From assembly GCA_045648765.1 (NCBI GenBank), contig JAZROQ010000007.1:1-25801 (forward strand): DNA of 25,801 nt. Direction: 5' to 3'. Of this stretch, positions 1 to 7,595 are shown one piece after another. The notes beneath the pieces are model-generated. The model was not told where the DNA came from. It saw nothing but the letters and a program-made list of their open reading frames with translations, and searched no databases. Each line of letters opens with the position of its first letter. Positions within the stretch are counted from its first letter, which is position 1. The DNA comes from RGIG3009 sp045648765. Lineage in GTDB: Bacteria > Bacillota > Clostridia > Oscillospirales > Acutalibacteraceae. A program made the position numbers and the translations under genes.

Positions 1-49
1 AAAACCCGCGGGGGGAAAGTTTTTTTCCTTCAGTTACTTTTTGTTTAAC

Positions 50-1303
50 TTATTCTGTAACCGTAGTTGTTGTTATAGCCGCAGTCGAAGCAGTAGTGCT
101 GGTTGTGTTGTTAAGTGATACGTAATTGCTGCTTTTAAGCAAGGAAATTGCTTTTTGCAATTGCGTATCCTCCTCGGCTTTCAGCAAATCAAATCGGCTT
201 TGCAGTTCATACGGCAAGTCTACGGTTTGGTTGGGATACACACCGGTGTTATGCCACGTTTCACCGCTTTGTATGCAGTGTAACAAGCCTGTAGATAACC
301 GCACCGCACCTTTGTCAGAAGCAATGGTAAAATACTCTTGCATCACTGCTTTTCCTTGCGTAGACGTGCCGACAACGGTTGTCTTTTTCAAGTCTTGCAG
401 CACGGCAGCCAACAATTCTGCCTCACCTACAGTGTTACCGTTTACCAAAGTCACCGTTGGCACAGACAGCTCATAGTTATCTGTAGCGGAGAGAACTGTT
501 TTCTCCCCCTTCTTTTCGTACGAAACATAGGGACCTCTGGGCAACAAATAATCCAAAATTTCGGTTGCCGCTTCCCACTGTCCTCCGGCGTTGTTGCGCA
601 CATCAAAGATAAAATACAAAGCACCTTGCTGCGCTAACTGATTGTAAACATCTTTAAACTGTAAAGCGGTAAGTGCGTTAAACTCACTAATACGAATGTG
701 CCCTACCGTATCTTGCAACAACTCGCCGCGAACGCTTACCACAGAATACGTATTCGCCGTCAGTTCTTCGGTTATGGTTTGATCGGGTTGCTCAACCGTG
801 AACAAAACCTTCTCTTGACTGTTAAGCGCTGCTTCTACCGTGGCAAAAGAAGAACCGGTTACGGCTTCCTTACCTATTTTGGTGATAATTGCGCCTTTTT
901 TAATACCCGCCAAAGCAGCCGGTGAGTTTTCATCAACATCTGTTACCGTTACACGGTTATCATCCACCGTGACTTCCAAACCAAATCCGGTACGGTTACC
1001 GGTTAACTTGTTTTGCATTTCTTGGTAGGTGGCAGGAGAAAGATATTCGGCATACGCGTCGTCCAAACCGTTGATATATCCTTTGGCTAACGCCGCGCGT
1101 AATTTTTCTTCGTCTATGGTATAGTGTTTTCGGGCAGCGGAATCAATTTCGTCAATATAATCGTACATTGCTTGACGTTGACCAACGTCACTGACAAGCG
1201 AACTAAAATGCCGCATAGCCAACATCATGGTTCCGGAAATCGTTATGGCAACTGCCAAAAAAACCAAAGACAGTGCTACACCAAGGGAAACTTTTTTGTT
1301 CAC
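50..1303 (-). CDS. S41-family C-terminal processing peptidase homologue (CtpA-like), probable pseudoprotease
   Basis: 417 aa, beginning with GTG about 7 bases after a weak GGGTG ribosome binding site. An N-terminal membrane anchor (about residues 5-30) is followed by a helical segment, a PDZ domain (about 100-180, GFGLEV...DENSPAALAGI) and an S41 peptidase core (about 190-365). The tail (about 395-417) is rich in Thr and Ser. Family members cut proteins near their C terminus with a Ser-Lys dyad outside the membrane. Here the Lys is kept (GKAV, Lys318), but the residue aligned with the nucleophilic Ser is Gly293 (motif TVGEAE instead of xASAxE), so cleavage by the normal mechanism is not expected. 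It is the last gene of the ftsE-ftsX-M23 cluster, 20 bases after the hydrolase gene, so a role in regulating or scaffolding cell-wall hydrolysis is inferred. The fold assignment is secure; loss of activity is inferred from alignment by eye. Confidence 0.9.
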   Translation of the reverse strand: MNKKVSLGVALSLVFLAVAITISGTMMLAMRHFSSLVSDVGQRQAMYDYIDEIDSAARKHYTIDEEKLRAALAKGYINGLDDAYAEYLSPATYQEMQNKLTGNRTGFGLEVTVDDNRVTVTDVDENSPAALAGIKKGAIITKIGKEAVTGSSFATVEAALNSQEKVLFTVEQPDQTITEELTANTYSVVSVRGELLQDTVGHIRISEFNALTALQFKDVYNQLAQQGALYFIFDVRNNAGGQWEAATEILDYLLPRGPYVSYEKKGEKTVLSATDNYELSVPTVTLVNGNTVGEAELLAAVLQDLKKTTVVGTSTQGKAVMQEYFTIASDKGAVRLSTGLLHCIQSGETWHNTGVYPNQTVDLPYELQSRFDLLKAEEDTQLQKAISLLKSSNYVSLNNTTSTTASTAAITTTTVTE

Positions 1304-1323
1304 GTTATTTCACCCACTCGTCT

Positions 1324-2541
1324 TTATTTTGGGCAGACAATATAACCGTTTTTCACAGCGTCCACACGAACACCGTCAACACGGACTTCAAAATGCAAGT
1401 GGGCGCCATAAGAGTTACCGGTGTTGCCGATTACACCTACCTGTGTCTGCCCGCCCACAACTTTTTGCCCCACCGTTACACTGGGAACATAGCGCATGTG
1501 GGCATACAGTGTCACAATACGACGTCCTTTGGCATCTAAGCCATGGTCGATCATACAGAAATTGCCGTAACTGTAATGCAACTTTTGAACCTTAATAACT
1601 GTACCACTTGCAGCAGCAATAATCGGTTCGCCCAACGAACGACCGTTGGAAATATCCGTGCCGCCGTGTGTGCCATTGCCACGTTTTCCAAAGCCGGAGG
1701 AAATCCGTTTTACCGTCGGTGCCGGCCAATACATGGAACCACCGTACGTATCACTGGGCGGTGTTCCATTGAGCAAAGCCGCAATTTCACGGTCCAACTC
1801 ATCTTCGGATTTTTTAACTGCCGCCAAACGTTTTTCATATGTGTTTTGCTGTCTTTCCAGAGAATCGCGCTTACTTTGCGCTTGCTTATAAAGCTTGTCC
1901 AACGAAGAAAACTGACTGTCCAAGCCGCCTTTGAGTGACAGCAACTCGTCCTTGGCAGCCTGCGAAGCAACTTTTTCTTCTTCTACTTGTGTTTTCTTTG
2001 CAGTGATAGTTGCCTTTTCCTGCTCGGCTTTGTCGCACAATGCTTTATCGTGTGCCGAAACCGACTCGATCACTTGTGATTTCAACAAGTAATCCGTATA
2101 GTTTTCCATACTCATCAACAATTGAAATCCGGAGTAGTTTCCGGTTTTGGTAATTGCTTTCAATCGCTTTTTGAGTTTGGTCATAATCGCTGCCAGCTCT
2201 TGCTCTTTTGCCGTGATTTCAATATTTAGTTGCGCAATTTTTGCATCTTGCTCGGCAATCTGCTTATCAACAGCGGTTATTTGACTTTTATACGTATCAA
2301 TTTGAGTTTCTAAATTGACAATCTTTTTATTCAGTTGGTTAACTTCTGCTTGTTGGTCTTCGATACTATCGCCCAACTTATCAAGCGAAGCCTCAATTTC
2401 CTTTTGCTCTTGCTGCAACTTTTCCAATTCGTTACGCTTATCTTCAATAGTATCAGCAGAAACCGAAAAAGAGAGAAAACAAGTCAGGAACAGTGTCACC
2501 ACTGCGCAAACAGCGGTAAGCCGTTGTAATGTTTTACGCAT
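1324..2541 (-). CDS. Murein hydrolase activator / M23 peptidase with coiled coil (EnvC/PcsB-like)
   Basis: 405 aa, starting at the ATG preceded by AGGAGGA with 9-base spacing. The open frame extends upstream to 2796, but that part overlaps ftsX and is not signal-peptide-like. A signal peptide covers residues 1-29 (hydrophobic core, then SVSA before Asp30). A long Glu/Gln/Lys-rich coiled coil fills about 31-255, and a LytM/M23 domain about 275-400. The zinc ligands are all present: His292 and Asp296 (THGGTD) and His383 (HLH), with His348 (YAH) and His381 also kept. It therefore looks like an active peptidoglycan endopeptidase, unlike E. coli EnvC, whose LytM domain is degenerate. The coiled coil is the part that docks on FtsX in related systems, and ftsEX lies directly upstream. 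Inferred role: septal or side-wall peptidoglycan cleavage gated by FtsEX. Confidence 0.93.
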   Translation of the reverse strand: MRKTLQRLTAVCAVVTLFLTCFLSFSVSADTIEDKRNELEKLQQEQKEIEASLDKLGDSIEDQQAEVNQLNKKIVNLETQIDTYKSQITAVDKQIAEQDAKIAQLNIEITAKEQELAAIMTKLKKRLKAITKTGNYSGFQLLMSMENYTDYLLKSQVIESVSAHDKALCDKAEQEKATITAKKTQVEEEKVASQAAKDELLSLKGGLDSQFSSLDKLYKQAQSKRDSLERQQNTYEKRLAAVKKSEDELDREIAALLNGTPPSDTYGGSMYWPAPTVKRISSGFGKRGNGTHGGTDISNGRSLGEPIIAAASGTVIKVQKLHYSYGNFCMIDHGLDAKGRRIVTLYAHMRYVPSVTVGQKVVGGQTQVGVIGNTGNSYGAHLHFEVRVDGVRVDAVKNGYIVCPK

Positions 2542-2585
2542 CGTATGTAGTCCTCCTGTTCTGCGGCAAACGAACACACTTTGTT

Positions 2586-3470
2586 TTAGGTGGTGTGTTC
2601 TTTCAAATAACGACCGATCGAAATAGTACTGCCCAGCATACCGATAAGCATACCGCCTACCACAAAGCCAAGCAACAATTGCCACCATACAGCGGCAAAC
2701 GGCAACAAACTGAAATTGGCGCCAAACGTAAAGTTGTTGCCCAACACGACATAAAGCAGCCATACCAACCCATAGGAAAGAACAGCGGCTATACATCCAA
2801 GCATAACGCCTTCCACCATAAACGGGAAACGAATAAACGAGTGCGTAGCACCCACCGAACGCATAATGGAAATTTCCAAACGACGGCTATATACTGTCAA
2901 TTTGATCGTGTTTGCAATAATAAACAACGAAACAATCAACAACAGAGCAATTACCCAGCTTCCTACCGTTAACACGGTGTCGCGAATACTAACCAACGAT
3001 TTCGAAAGCGCTTGGTCATAGTCTACCGTTTCAATGCCGGCAACTTTCTCAATTGCAGAAACCGTACCGTCAAACAAAGAAAGATCGGTAAAACTGATCA
3101 CAAAAGCATCCTGCAAGGGGTTATCATTCTCTAAATCTTCCAGCAAATCACCAAATTCTTCTTGATAACGCTGCAACAAATCTTCTTTGGAAATAAACGA
3201 AACATCTGCCACGTTATCCATTGCTTTGAGCGTTTGTTGTATGGTATTTGTTTGTTCATCCGTGGCAGAGGATTCTGCATACGCTACCACCACGTTTTGC
3301 TGATAAGCCCATTCAAAACCATGCTCAACGTTTTCGTACACCAAATACGCACTGCCTGTCAGCAAAAGGCAAGAAACAAGCACCAATACAGAGGCGATTG
3401 TCATAAAAGCGTTTTGCGATAAGTTGCGAAAACCATCCTTGAACAAATAACGAAACGTATCAATCCTCAT
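2586..3470 (-). CDS. ftsX: Cell division ABC transporter permease-like protein FtsX
   Basis: 294 aa, starting at ATG (MRIDTFRYLFKDGF) with GGAGG about 6 bases upstream; the longer frame to 3518 runs further into ftsE and is rejected. There is one N-terminal membrane helix (about 22-46), an extracellular loop (about 50-170) and three C-terminal helices typical of the MacB/FtsX permease domain. FtsX does not transport; it passes the ATPase cycle of FtsE to a cell-wall hydrolase outside the membrane. The start overlaps the end of ftsE by 11 bases, implying translational coupling, and the M23 hydrolase follows 44 bases downstream. Confidence 0.95.
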   Translation of the reverse strand: MRIDTFRYLFKDGFRNLSQNAFMTIASVLVLVSCLLLTGSAYLVYENVEHGFEWAYQQNVVVAYAESSATDEQTNTIQQTLKAMDNVADVSFISKEDLLQRYQEEFGDLLEDLENDNPLQDAFVISFTDLSLFDGTVSAIEKVAGIETVDYDQALSKSLVSIRDTVLTVGSWVIALLLIVSLFIIANTIKLTVYSRRLEISIMRSVGATHSFIRFPFMVEGVMLGCIAAVLSYGLVWLLYVVLGNNFTFGANFSLLPFAAVWWQLLLGFVVGGMLIGMLGSTISIGRYLKEHTT

Positions 3471-4140
3471 GAGGGGCCTCCTTACTGTCCGAAACCACCA
3501 GACCGTCTTTGATCTCAATTACACGGCGGCCAAACGATTTTACCAAATCGTGTTCGTGGGTAACCACCAAAATGGTCGTACCGCGACGGTTGATTTCGGT
3601 CAACAACTCCATGATCTCATAAGACATTTCCGGATCAATGTTGCCGGTCGGTTCATCCGCAATAATCAGCGAAGGATTGTTCACAAGAGCTCTTGCCAAA
3701 CCAACGCGTTGTTGTTCGCCACCCGAAAGCTCCGTAGGATAACTTTTGCTTTTGTCTTGCAACCCAACCAAGCCCAAAATATAAGGAACGCGATGACGAA
3801 TTTCGCGGTGAGAAGCACCAACCACGCGCATGGCAAATGCCACATTATCATACACCGTCATGGTATCGATCAAGCGGAAATCTTGAAACACAATACCCAT
3901 AGCGCGGCGCAAATAAGGAATTTGACGACTTTTGAGTTTGGACAACTTAAAGTTTCCCACAACTACTTCACCGGAAGTTGCCACTTCTTCCCGCATAATC
4001 AATTTCAAAAACGTACTTTTACCGGCACCCGAAGCACCAACGATAAAAACAAACTCCCCATCGTCGATCGTAACGTTTATTCCGCGCAACGCTTCACTGC
4101 CCAGATCGTATGTTTTATGTACATCTCTGAACTCTATCAA
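3460..4140 (-). CDS. ftsE: Cell division ATP-binding protein FtsE
   Basis: 226 aa. I place the start at TTG (4140), giving MIEFRDVHKTYD, the usual FtsE N terminus, 9 bases after AAGGAGG. The TTG at 4149 directly abuts the Shine-Dalgarno sequence and cannot work well. Walker A is GASGAGKS (35-42); the ABC signature LSGGEQQRVG, Walker B LIIADEPTGN and the switch His in VTHEHD follow. FtsE is the cytoplasmic ATPase of the FtsEX complex. It is the first gene of a four-gene operon with ftsX, the M23 hydrolase and the S41 homologue, and has its own promoter at 4181-4209. Confidence 0.95.
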   Translation of the reverse strand: MIEFRDVHKTYDLGSEALRGINVTIDDGEFVFIVGASGAGKSTFLKLIMREEVATSGEVVVGNFKLSKLKSRQIPYLRRAMGIVFQDFRLIDTMTVYDNVAFAMRVVGASHREIRHRVPYILGLVGLQDKSKSYPTELSGGEQQRVGLARALVNNPSLIIADEPTGNIDPEMSYEIMELLTEINRRGTTILVVTHEHDLVKSFGRRVIEIKDGLVVSDSKEAPHED

Positions 4141-4180
4141 TTGAGTCAACCTCCTTGCCGTTAATCAACAACATACTGTT

Positions 4181-4209
4181 ATCATATCGTGAATTGCCGA
4201 TTTGGGCAA
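4181..4209 (-). promoter_or_regulatory. Predicted sigma-A promoter of the ftsE operon
   Basis: On the minus strand, -35 TTGCCC (4204-4209) and -10 TATGAT (4181-4186) are separated by 17 bases. Transcription would start near 4174, leaving a short leader before the AAGGAGG of ftsE. It lies just downstream of the terminator of the preceding regulator gene, so it makes ftsEX a separate transcription unit. Confidence 0.65.
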
Positions 4210-4231
4210 CGCACAGATATTGGAAATTTAC

Positions 4232-4263
4232 AAAAAATGCCTCAATCACACGATTGAGGCATT
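4232..4263 (-). terminator. Rho-independent terminator after the PucR/CdaR-type regulator
   Basis: A perfect 11-12 bp stem (ATGCCTCAATC paired with GATTGAGGCAT) has a 4-base loop and is followed on the minus strand by six T residues (4232-4237). It begins 9 bases after the regulator's stop codon. Confidence 0.92.
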
Positions 4264-4272
4264 CCCCAAACA

Positions 4273-5358
4273 TTAATATTTTACCGGATGTGCCATCAGG
4301 TATTTTTTAACCATCAACGCCACTTTAAAGACAATGGCATCATCAAATTCACGCAAATCCAAACCGGTAAGACGTTTGATTTTTTCCAAACGATATACCA
4401 ACGTATTGCGATGCACAAACAATTTACGCGAGGTTTCCGAAACGTTCAAGTTGTTTTCAAAGAAGCGTTGAATGGTAAACAACGTTTCTTGGTCAAGTGA
4501 ATCAATCGAGCCACGCTTGAACACTTCGCGCAAGAACATATCACACAGTGTGGTGGGCAATTGATAAATCAAACGTGCAATGCCCAAATTGTCGTAGCTG
4601 ACAATGGTTTTTTCGGTATCGAACACTTTGCCGACTTCCAATGCCACTTGCGCTTCTTTAAACGAACGCGCCAATTCTTTGATTCCTTCTACCGCGGTGC
4701 CGATACCCACGTTGATTTGCGTATAGAATTCGCTGCCCAACGTGTCAGCAATAGATTGTGCCAATTTTTCCAAATCTTTGGATTCCACGTGTGAGCGCAA
4801 TTCTTTAACAACCGCAATGTCGGTTTCGTTAATATTGATAACAAAATCTTTGTTTTTTTCGGGGAACAGGTTTTGAATAACATCAAACGCCGAAATTTCG
4901 GACGGGGTTTGAATGTGAACCAACAACACCACACGACTGACGTCGCTGTTAAAATGCAACTCTCGGGCTTTCAAATAAATGTCACCGGGCAAAATATTAT
5001 CTAAAATGATATTTTTGACAAAGTTACCGCGGTCGTATTTTTCGTCATAATATTGTTTGACATTGCTAAGCGAAATTGCCAATAATTCTGCGTATGTTAC
5101 CGCTTGTTCATCAATCCCTTCTACAAACACGGTGTACGTGCTGCTGGACAGATTGCCAATGGTTTTGTAGGTGTAACCGTTATGAGAAAAAACTTCTTGC
5201 GAAGAAAAGAATTCATGCGAAAGCGGTTCGCAAACTTCACCCATACGTCCCAAATCACTGCACGCCACCACGGCGTAGGTTTCATCCAACACACCAATGG
5301 TGCGGTGAATAACATCCTTCATTTGATTGATGATTCCTAAAAACAAACGATTTGGCAT
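4273..5358 (-). CDS. PucR/CdaR-family helix-turn-helix transcriptional regulator
   Basis: 361 aa, starting at ATG 5358 (MPNRLFLG), 8 bases from the GAGGGG ribosome binding site; an in-frame TTG at 5364 is only 2 bases away and is rejected. The C-terminal about 60 residues (NNLNVSETSRKLFVHRNTLVYRLEKI) are the HTH_30 domain shared by CdaR (sugar diacid regulator) and PucR (purine catabolism). The middle resembles the degenerate GGDEF-like domain of CdaR proteins. The N-terminal part shows no recognised ligand-binding domain, so the effector is unknown. It has its own promoter and terminator and sits downstream of the sugar ABC ATPase gene ugpC, which suggests, but does not prove, a role in carbohydrate uptake. 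Confidence 0.85.
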   Translation of the reverse strand: MPNRLFLGIINQMKDVIHRTIGVLDETYAVVACSDLGRMGEVCEPLSHEFFSSQEVFSHNGYTYKTIGNLSSSTYTVFVEGIDEQAVTYAELLAISLSNVKQYYDEKYDRGNFVKNIILDNILPGDIYLKARELHFNSDVSRVVLLVHIQTPSEISAFDVIQNLFPEKNKDFVININETDIAVVKELRSHVESKDLEKLAQSIADTLGSEFYTQINVGIGTAVEGIKELARSFKEAQVALEVGKVFDTEKTIVSYDNLGIARLIYQLPTTLCDMFLREVFKRGSIDSLDQETLFTIQRFFENNLNVSETSRKLFVHRNTLVYRLEKIKRLTGLDLREFDDAIVFKVALMVKKYLMAHPVKY

Positions 5359-5386
5359 ACTCAATACCCCTCATTCGTATTTTTTA

Positions 5387-5398
5387 CGGCAATTGCCG
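5387..5398. promoter_or_regulatory. 12-bp perfect palindrome in the leader of the CdaR-type gene (possible operator)
   Basis: CGGCAATTGCCG is a perfect palindrome lying between the predicted transcription start (about 5418) and the ribosome binding site of the regulator gene. It could be a binding site for autoregulation. The 9-base half site AATTGCCGA recurs at 4192-4200, across the start of the ftsE promoter spacer. Function is speculative. Confidence 0.3.
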
Positions 5399-5424
5399 AA
5401 AATAAATAAACTTATACAGGTATT

Positions 5425-5453
5425 ATTTTACACGGCTTTTGTATATTTTTCAA
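5425..5453 (-). promoter_or_regulatory. Predicted sigma-A promoter of the CdaR-type regulator
   Basis: On the minus strand, -35 TTGAAA (5448-5453) and -10 TAAAAT (5425-5430) are separated by exactly 17 bases in an AT-rich stretch. The leader to the ATG at 5358 would be about 60 bases. Confidence 0.7.
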
Positions 5454-5513
5454 GTAAATTTGAAAAAAATATCCACATTTTCTACAAATCTATGGGCTTT
5501 TTGCCGAAAACCA

Positions 5514-5549
5514 ACAAAAAAACGCCGTACAGAAAATCTGTACGGCGTT
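5514..5549 (-). terminator. Rho-independent terminator after ugpC
   Basis: A 13-bp perfect stem (AACGCCGTACAGA with its complement, 5521-5533 and 5537-5549) has a 3-base loop and is followed on the minus strand by a run of seven T. It starts 13 bases after the ugpC stop codon. Confidence 0.95.
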
Positions 5550-5562
5550 GGCTGCTATAAAA

Positions 5563-6705
5563 TTAGTTAGCGATGGTTTTTTCGGTTTCTTTGTCGAACA
5601 AATGAATCTTGGTGTTGTCGATAACCATGTCGATTTCATCGCTCGGACGAGCAGCGGAGGTGGGTTCGACGCGAGCAGTCAAGCTGCTACCTTCCACGTT
5701 GACATACAAGAAGATTTCGGAACCCATCATTTCGGTCACTTCTACCTTGGCGCGCATTTTGCAATCGGCAAATGCTTCCAAGTGACGAGCTTCGTCGTGA
5801 ACATCTTCCGGACGAATACCTAAGATGACTTCTTTGTCAATGTATTCTTCCAAAACACCGTTGGGGTTTTTGGATTCCGGCAACGGAATGTTGTATTTGA
5901 TACCTTTTTTGGTTTTGGTGTCTTCCGAACCGAAACGAGCAAAGAATTTGCCGTCTTCCTTCACGATGATGGCATCGATGAAGTTCATTTGCGGGCTGCC
6001 GATAAAGCCGGCAACGAACATGTTGTTCGGAGTGGTGTACAAGTTGTGCGGAGAATCCACTTGTTGGATCAAACCGTCTTTCATAACCACGATACGGTCA
6101 CCCATGGTCATAGCTTCGGTTTGGTCGTGGGTAACATAAATAAACGTGGTGCCGAGTTTTTGGTGCAATTTGGAAATTTCCGTTCTCATTTGAGCACGTA
6201 ATTTAGCGTCCAAGTTGGAGAGCGGTTCGTCGAGCAAGAAGACTTTAGGTTCACGCACGATAGCACGACCGAGCGCCACACGTTGACGTTGACCACCGGA
6301 CAAAGCCTTCGGTTTTCTGTCGAGCAAGTGAGCAATATCCAAAATGCGGGCAGCTTCCTCCACGCGACGTTTGATTTCATCTTTGGGGGTTTTGCGAAGC
6401 TTCAAACCGAATGCCATGTTTTCAAACACGGTCATGTGCGGATACAAAGCGTAGTTTTGGAACACCATGGCGATATCGCGGTCTTTGGGAGCCACGTCGT
6501 TTACTAAACGGTCGCCGATGTACAATTCACCGCTGGAGATTTCTTCCAAGCCGGCAATCATACGCAAAGTGGTAGATTTACCGCAACCGGAAGGACCAAC
6601 CAAGATGATGAATTCTTTATCCTTGATTTCCAAGTTGAAATCGGAAACAGCGGTAACACCGCCCGGATATTTTTTGTAAATGTTTTTCAAAGATAAACTT
6701 GCCAT
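5563..6705 (-). CDS. ugpC: Sugar ABC importer ATPase, UgpC/MsmX/MalK type
   Basis: 380 aa, ATG start with GGAGG 8 bases upstream. Walker A is GPSGCGKST (37-45), followed by the signature LSGGQRQRVALGRA, Walker B VFLLDEPLSNLDAKLR, the H-loop VTHDQTEAM, and a C-terminal TOBE/regulatory region (about 240-370). It powers import of oligosaccharides or glycerol phosphate through CUT1-type permeases. No permease or binding-protein gene is adjacent, so this is probably an orphan ATPase shared by several importers, as MsmX is in Bacillus. It is a single-gene unit: a terminator follows, and a leader of about 157 bases precedes it, in which only a weak promoter candidate is visible (TTGTTA, 17 bases, TAAAAA on the minus strand, around 6757-6785). 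Confidence 0.94.
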   Translation of the reverse strand: MASLSLKNIYKKYPGGVTAVSDFNLEIKDKEFIILVGPSGCGKSTTLRMIAGLEEISSGELYIGDRLVNDVAPKDRDIAMVFQNYALYPHMTVFENMAFGLKLRKTPKDEIKRRVEEAARILDIAHLLDRKPKALSGGQRQRVALGRAIVREPKVFLLDEPLSNLDAKLRAQMRTEISKLHQKLGTTFIYVTHDQTEAMTMGDRIVVMKDGLIQQVDSPHNLYTTPNNMFVAGFIGSPQMNFIDAIIVKEDGKFFARFGSEDTKTKKGIKYNIPLPESKNPNGVLEEYIDKEVILGIRPEDVHDEARHLEAFADCKMRAKVEVTEMMGSEIFLYVNVEGSSLTARVEPTSAARPSDEIDMVIDNTKIHLFDKETEKTIAN

Positions 6706-6862
6706 TTCATGACCTCCACATTTTTCTGCCCTGGGGGCAACCTTTGGTTAAACCTATCTTTTTACTATGCTTTCCCAATTCTAACAAATTTTATCGAAAA
6801 ATACCATTCCCAATATTCACAAAGTTTTATTGCCTTCTTTGTTGCAGTTGAACAGATTTTGT

Positions 6863-7576
6863 TCACACGGTAAACAAACTAATCTCTTCGGCAGTCAGCG
6901 GGCGGCTTTCTCCTTCGCTTAACCGTTCATCCAACACCAGCTCACCGATAGATTCACGTTTAAGCCACACCACCCCGCGATCCAGCACACCAAACATTCT
7001 TTTGATTTGATGATACCTTCCTTCGGTAATGCACACCTCGGCCAACGGTTGTTCGCCTTGCTGCAAAATTTTGAGCTTGGCAGGGCGGCAAAGTGTGCCG
7101 TCTGCCAAGGTGATTCCCTGCTCAAATTGGCGGCAATGTTCTTCGGTAAGCGGTGCATCCAACCGAACCAGATACCGTTTGTATATTTGGTTTTTGGGTG
7201 ACAACAAACGATGCGCCAAGTCACCGTCATCGGTAAGCAACACCAGTCCCACCGTATCTTTATCCAAACGCCCTGCCGGGAACAACCCTTTTCGTTTGAA
7301 TTCTTGTGGCAGCAGATCCACCACTGTTTTTACTTTCGGGTCGCGAGAAACGCACAAAACACCCGACGGTTTGTTCATCATCAAATAAACAAAACGTTGG
7401 TAGGTAAGCGGCTTCCCTTCTACCACAATACTTTGCGTTTCGGCATCGACCTTTTGTGAAGGGTCACGACAAACCACAGCATCCACTGTCACGCGACCGC
7501 TGTGAATCAGTTTGACCGTATCTCGGCGACTGCGCGTTCCTTGTGAAGCAATCAATTTGTCAAGACGCTGTAACAT
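6863..7576 (-). CDS. rsuA: 16S rRNA pseudouridine synthase, RsuA family
   Basis: 237 aa, starting at ATG MLQRLDKLIA, after AGGAAAG with about 8-base spacing; the open frame extends to 7747 but that part overlaps the DUF4830 gene. An S4 RNA-binding domain covers about residues 1-60. The catalytic motif GRLDKDTVGLVLLT contains Asp105. The motif EGRYHQIKRMFG is the RsuA form rather than the GxxRQVRRM form of RluB/RluE, pointing to uridine 516 of 16S rRNA as target. It is the last gene of the yqeG-nfo-M24-DUF4830-rsuA cluster. No good terminator follows: only a 6-bp stem without a T run overlaps the stop codon. Confidence 0.9.
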   Translation of the reverse strand: MLQRLDKLIASQGTRSRRDTVKLIHSGRVTVDAVVCRDPSQKVDAETQSIVVEGKPLTYQRFVYLMMNKPSGVLCVSRDPKVKTVVDLLPQEFKRKGLFPAGRLDKDTVGLVLLTDDGDLAHRLLSPKNQIYKRYLVRLDAPLTEEHCRQFEQGITLADGTLCRPAKLKILQQGEQPLAEVCITEGRYHQIKRMFGVLDRGVVWLKRESIGELVLDERLSEGESRPLTAEEISLFTV

Positions 7577-7595
7577 AAGTAAACTTTCCTTTTCT

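Noticed and set aside
1..49. G/C-rich palindromic stretch downstream of the S41 gene, possible terminator
   Set aside because: The window ends inside it, so neither a full stem nor a T run can be shown.
2542..2796. N-terminal extension of the M23 hydrolase frame
   Set aside because: It overlaps ftsX, lacks protein-like family features, and a perfect AGGAGGA plus signal peptide mark the start at 2541.
6727..6739. TGCCC/GGGCA mini-hairpin in the ugpC leader
   Set aside because: Five base pairs with a 3-base loop and no T run; it matches no regulatory element I know.
6849..6865. Short inverted repeat TGAACA/TGTTCA at the end of rsuA
   Set aside because: Only 6 AT-rich base pairs and no T run, so not a supportable terminator.
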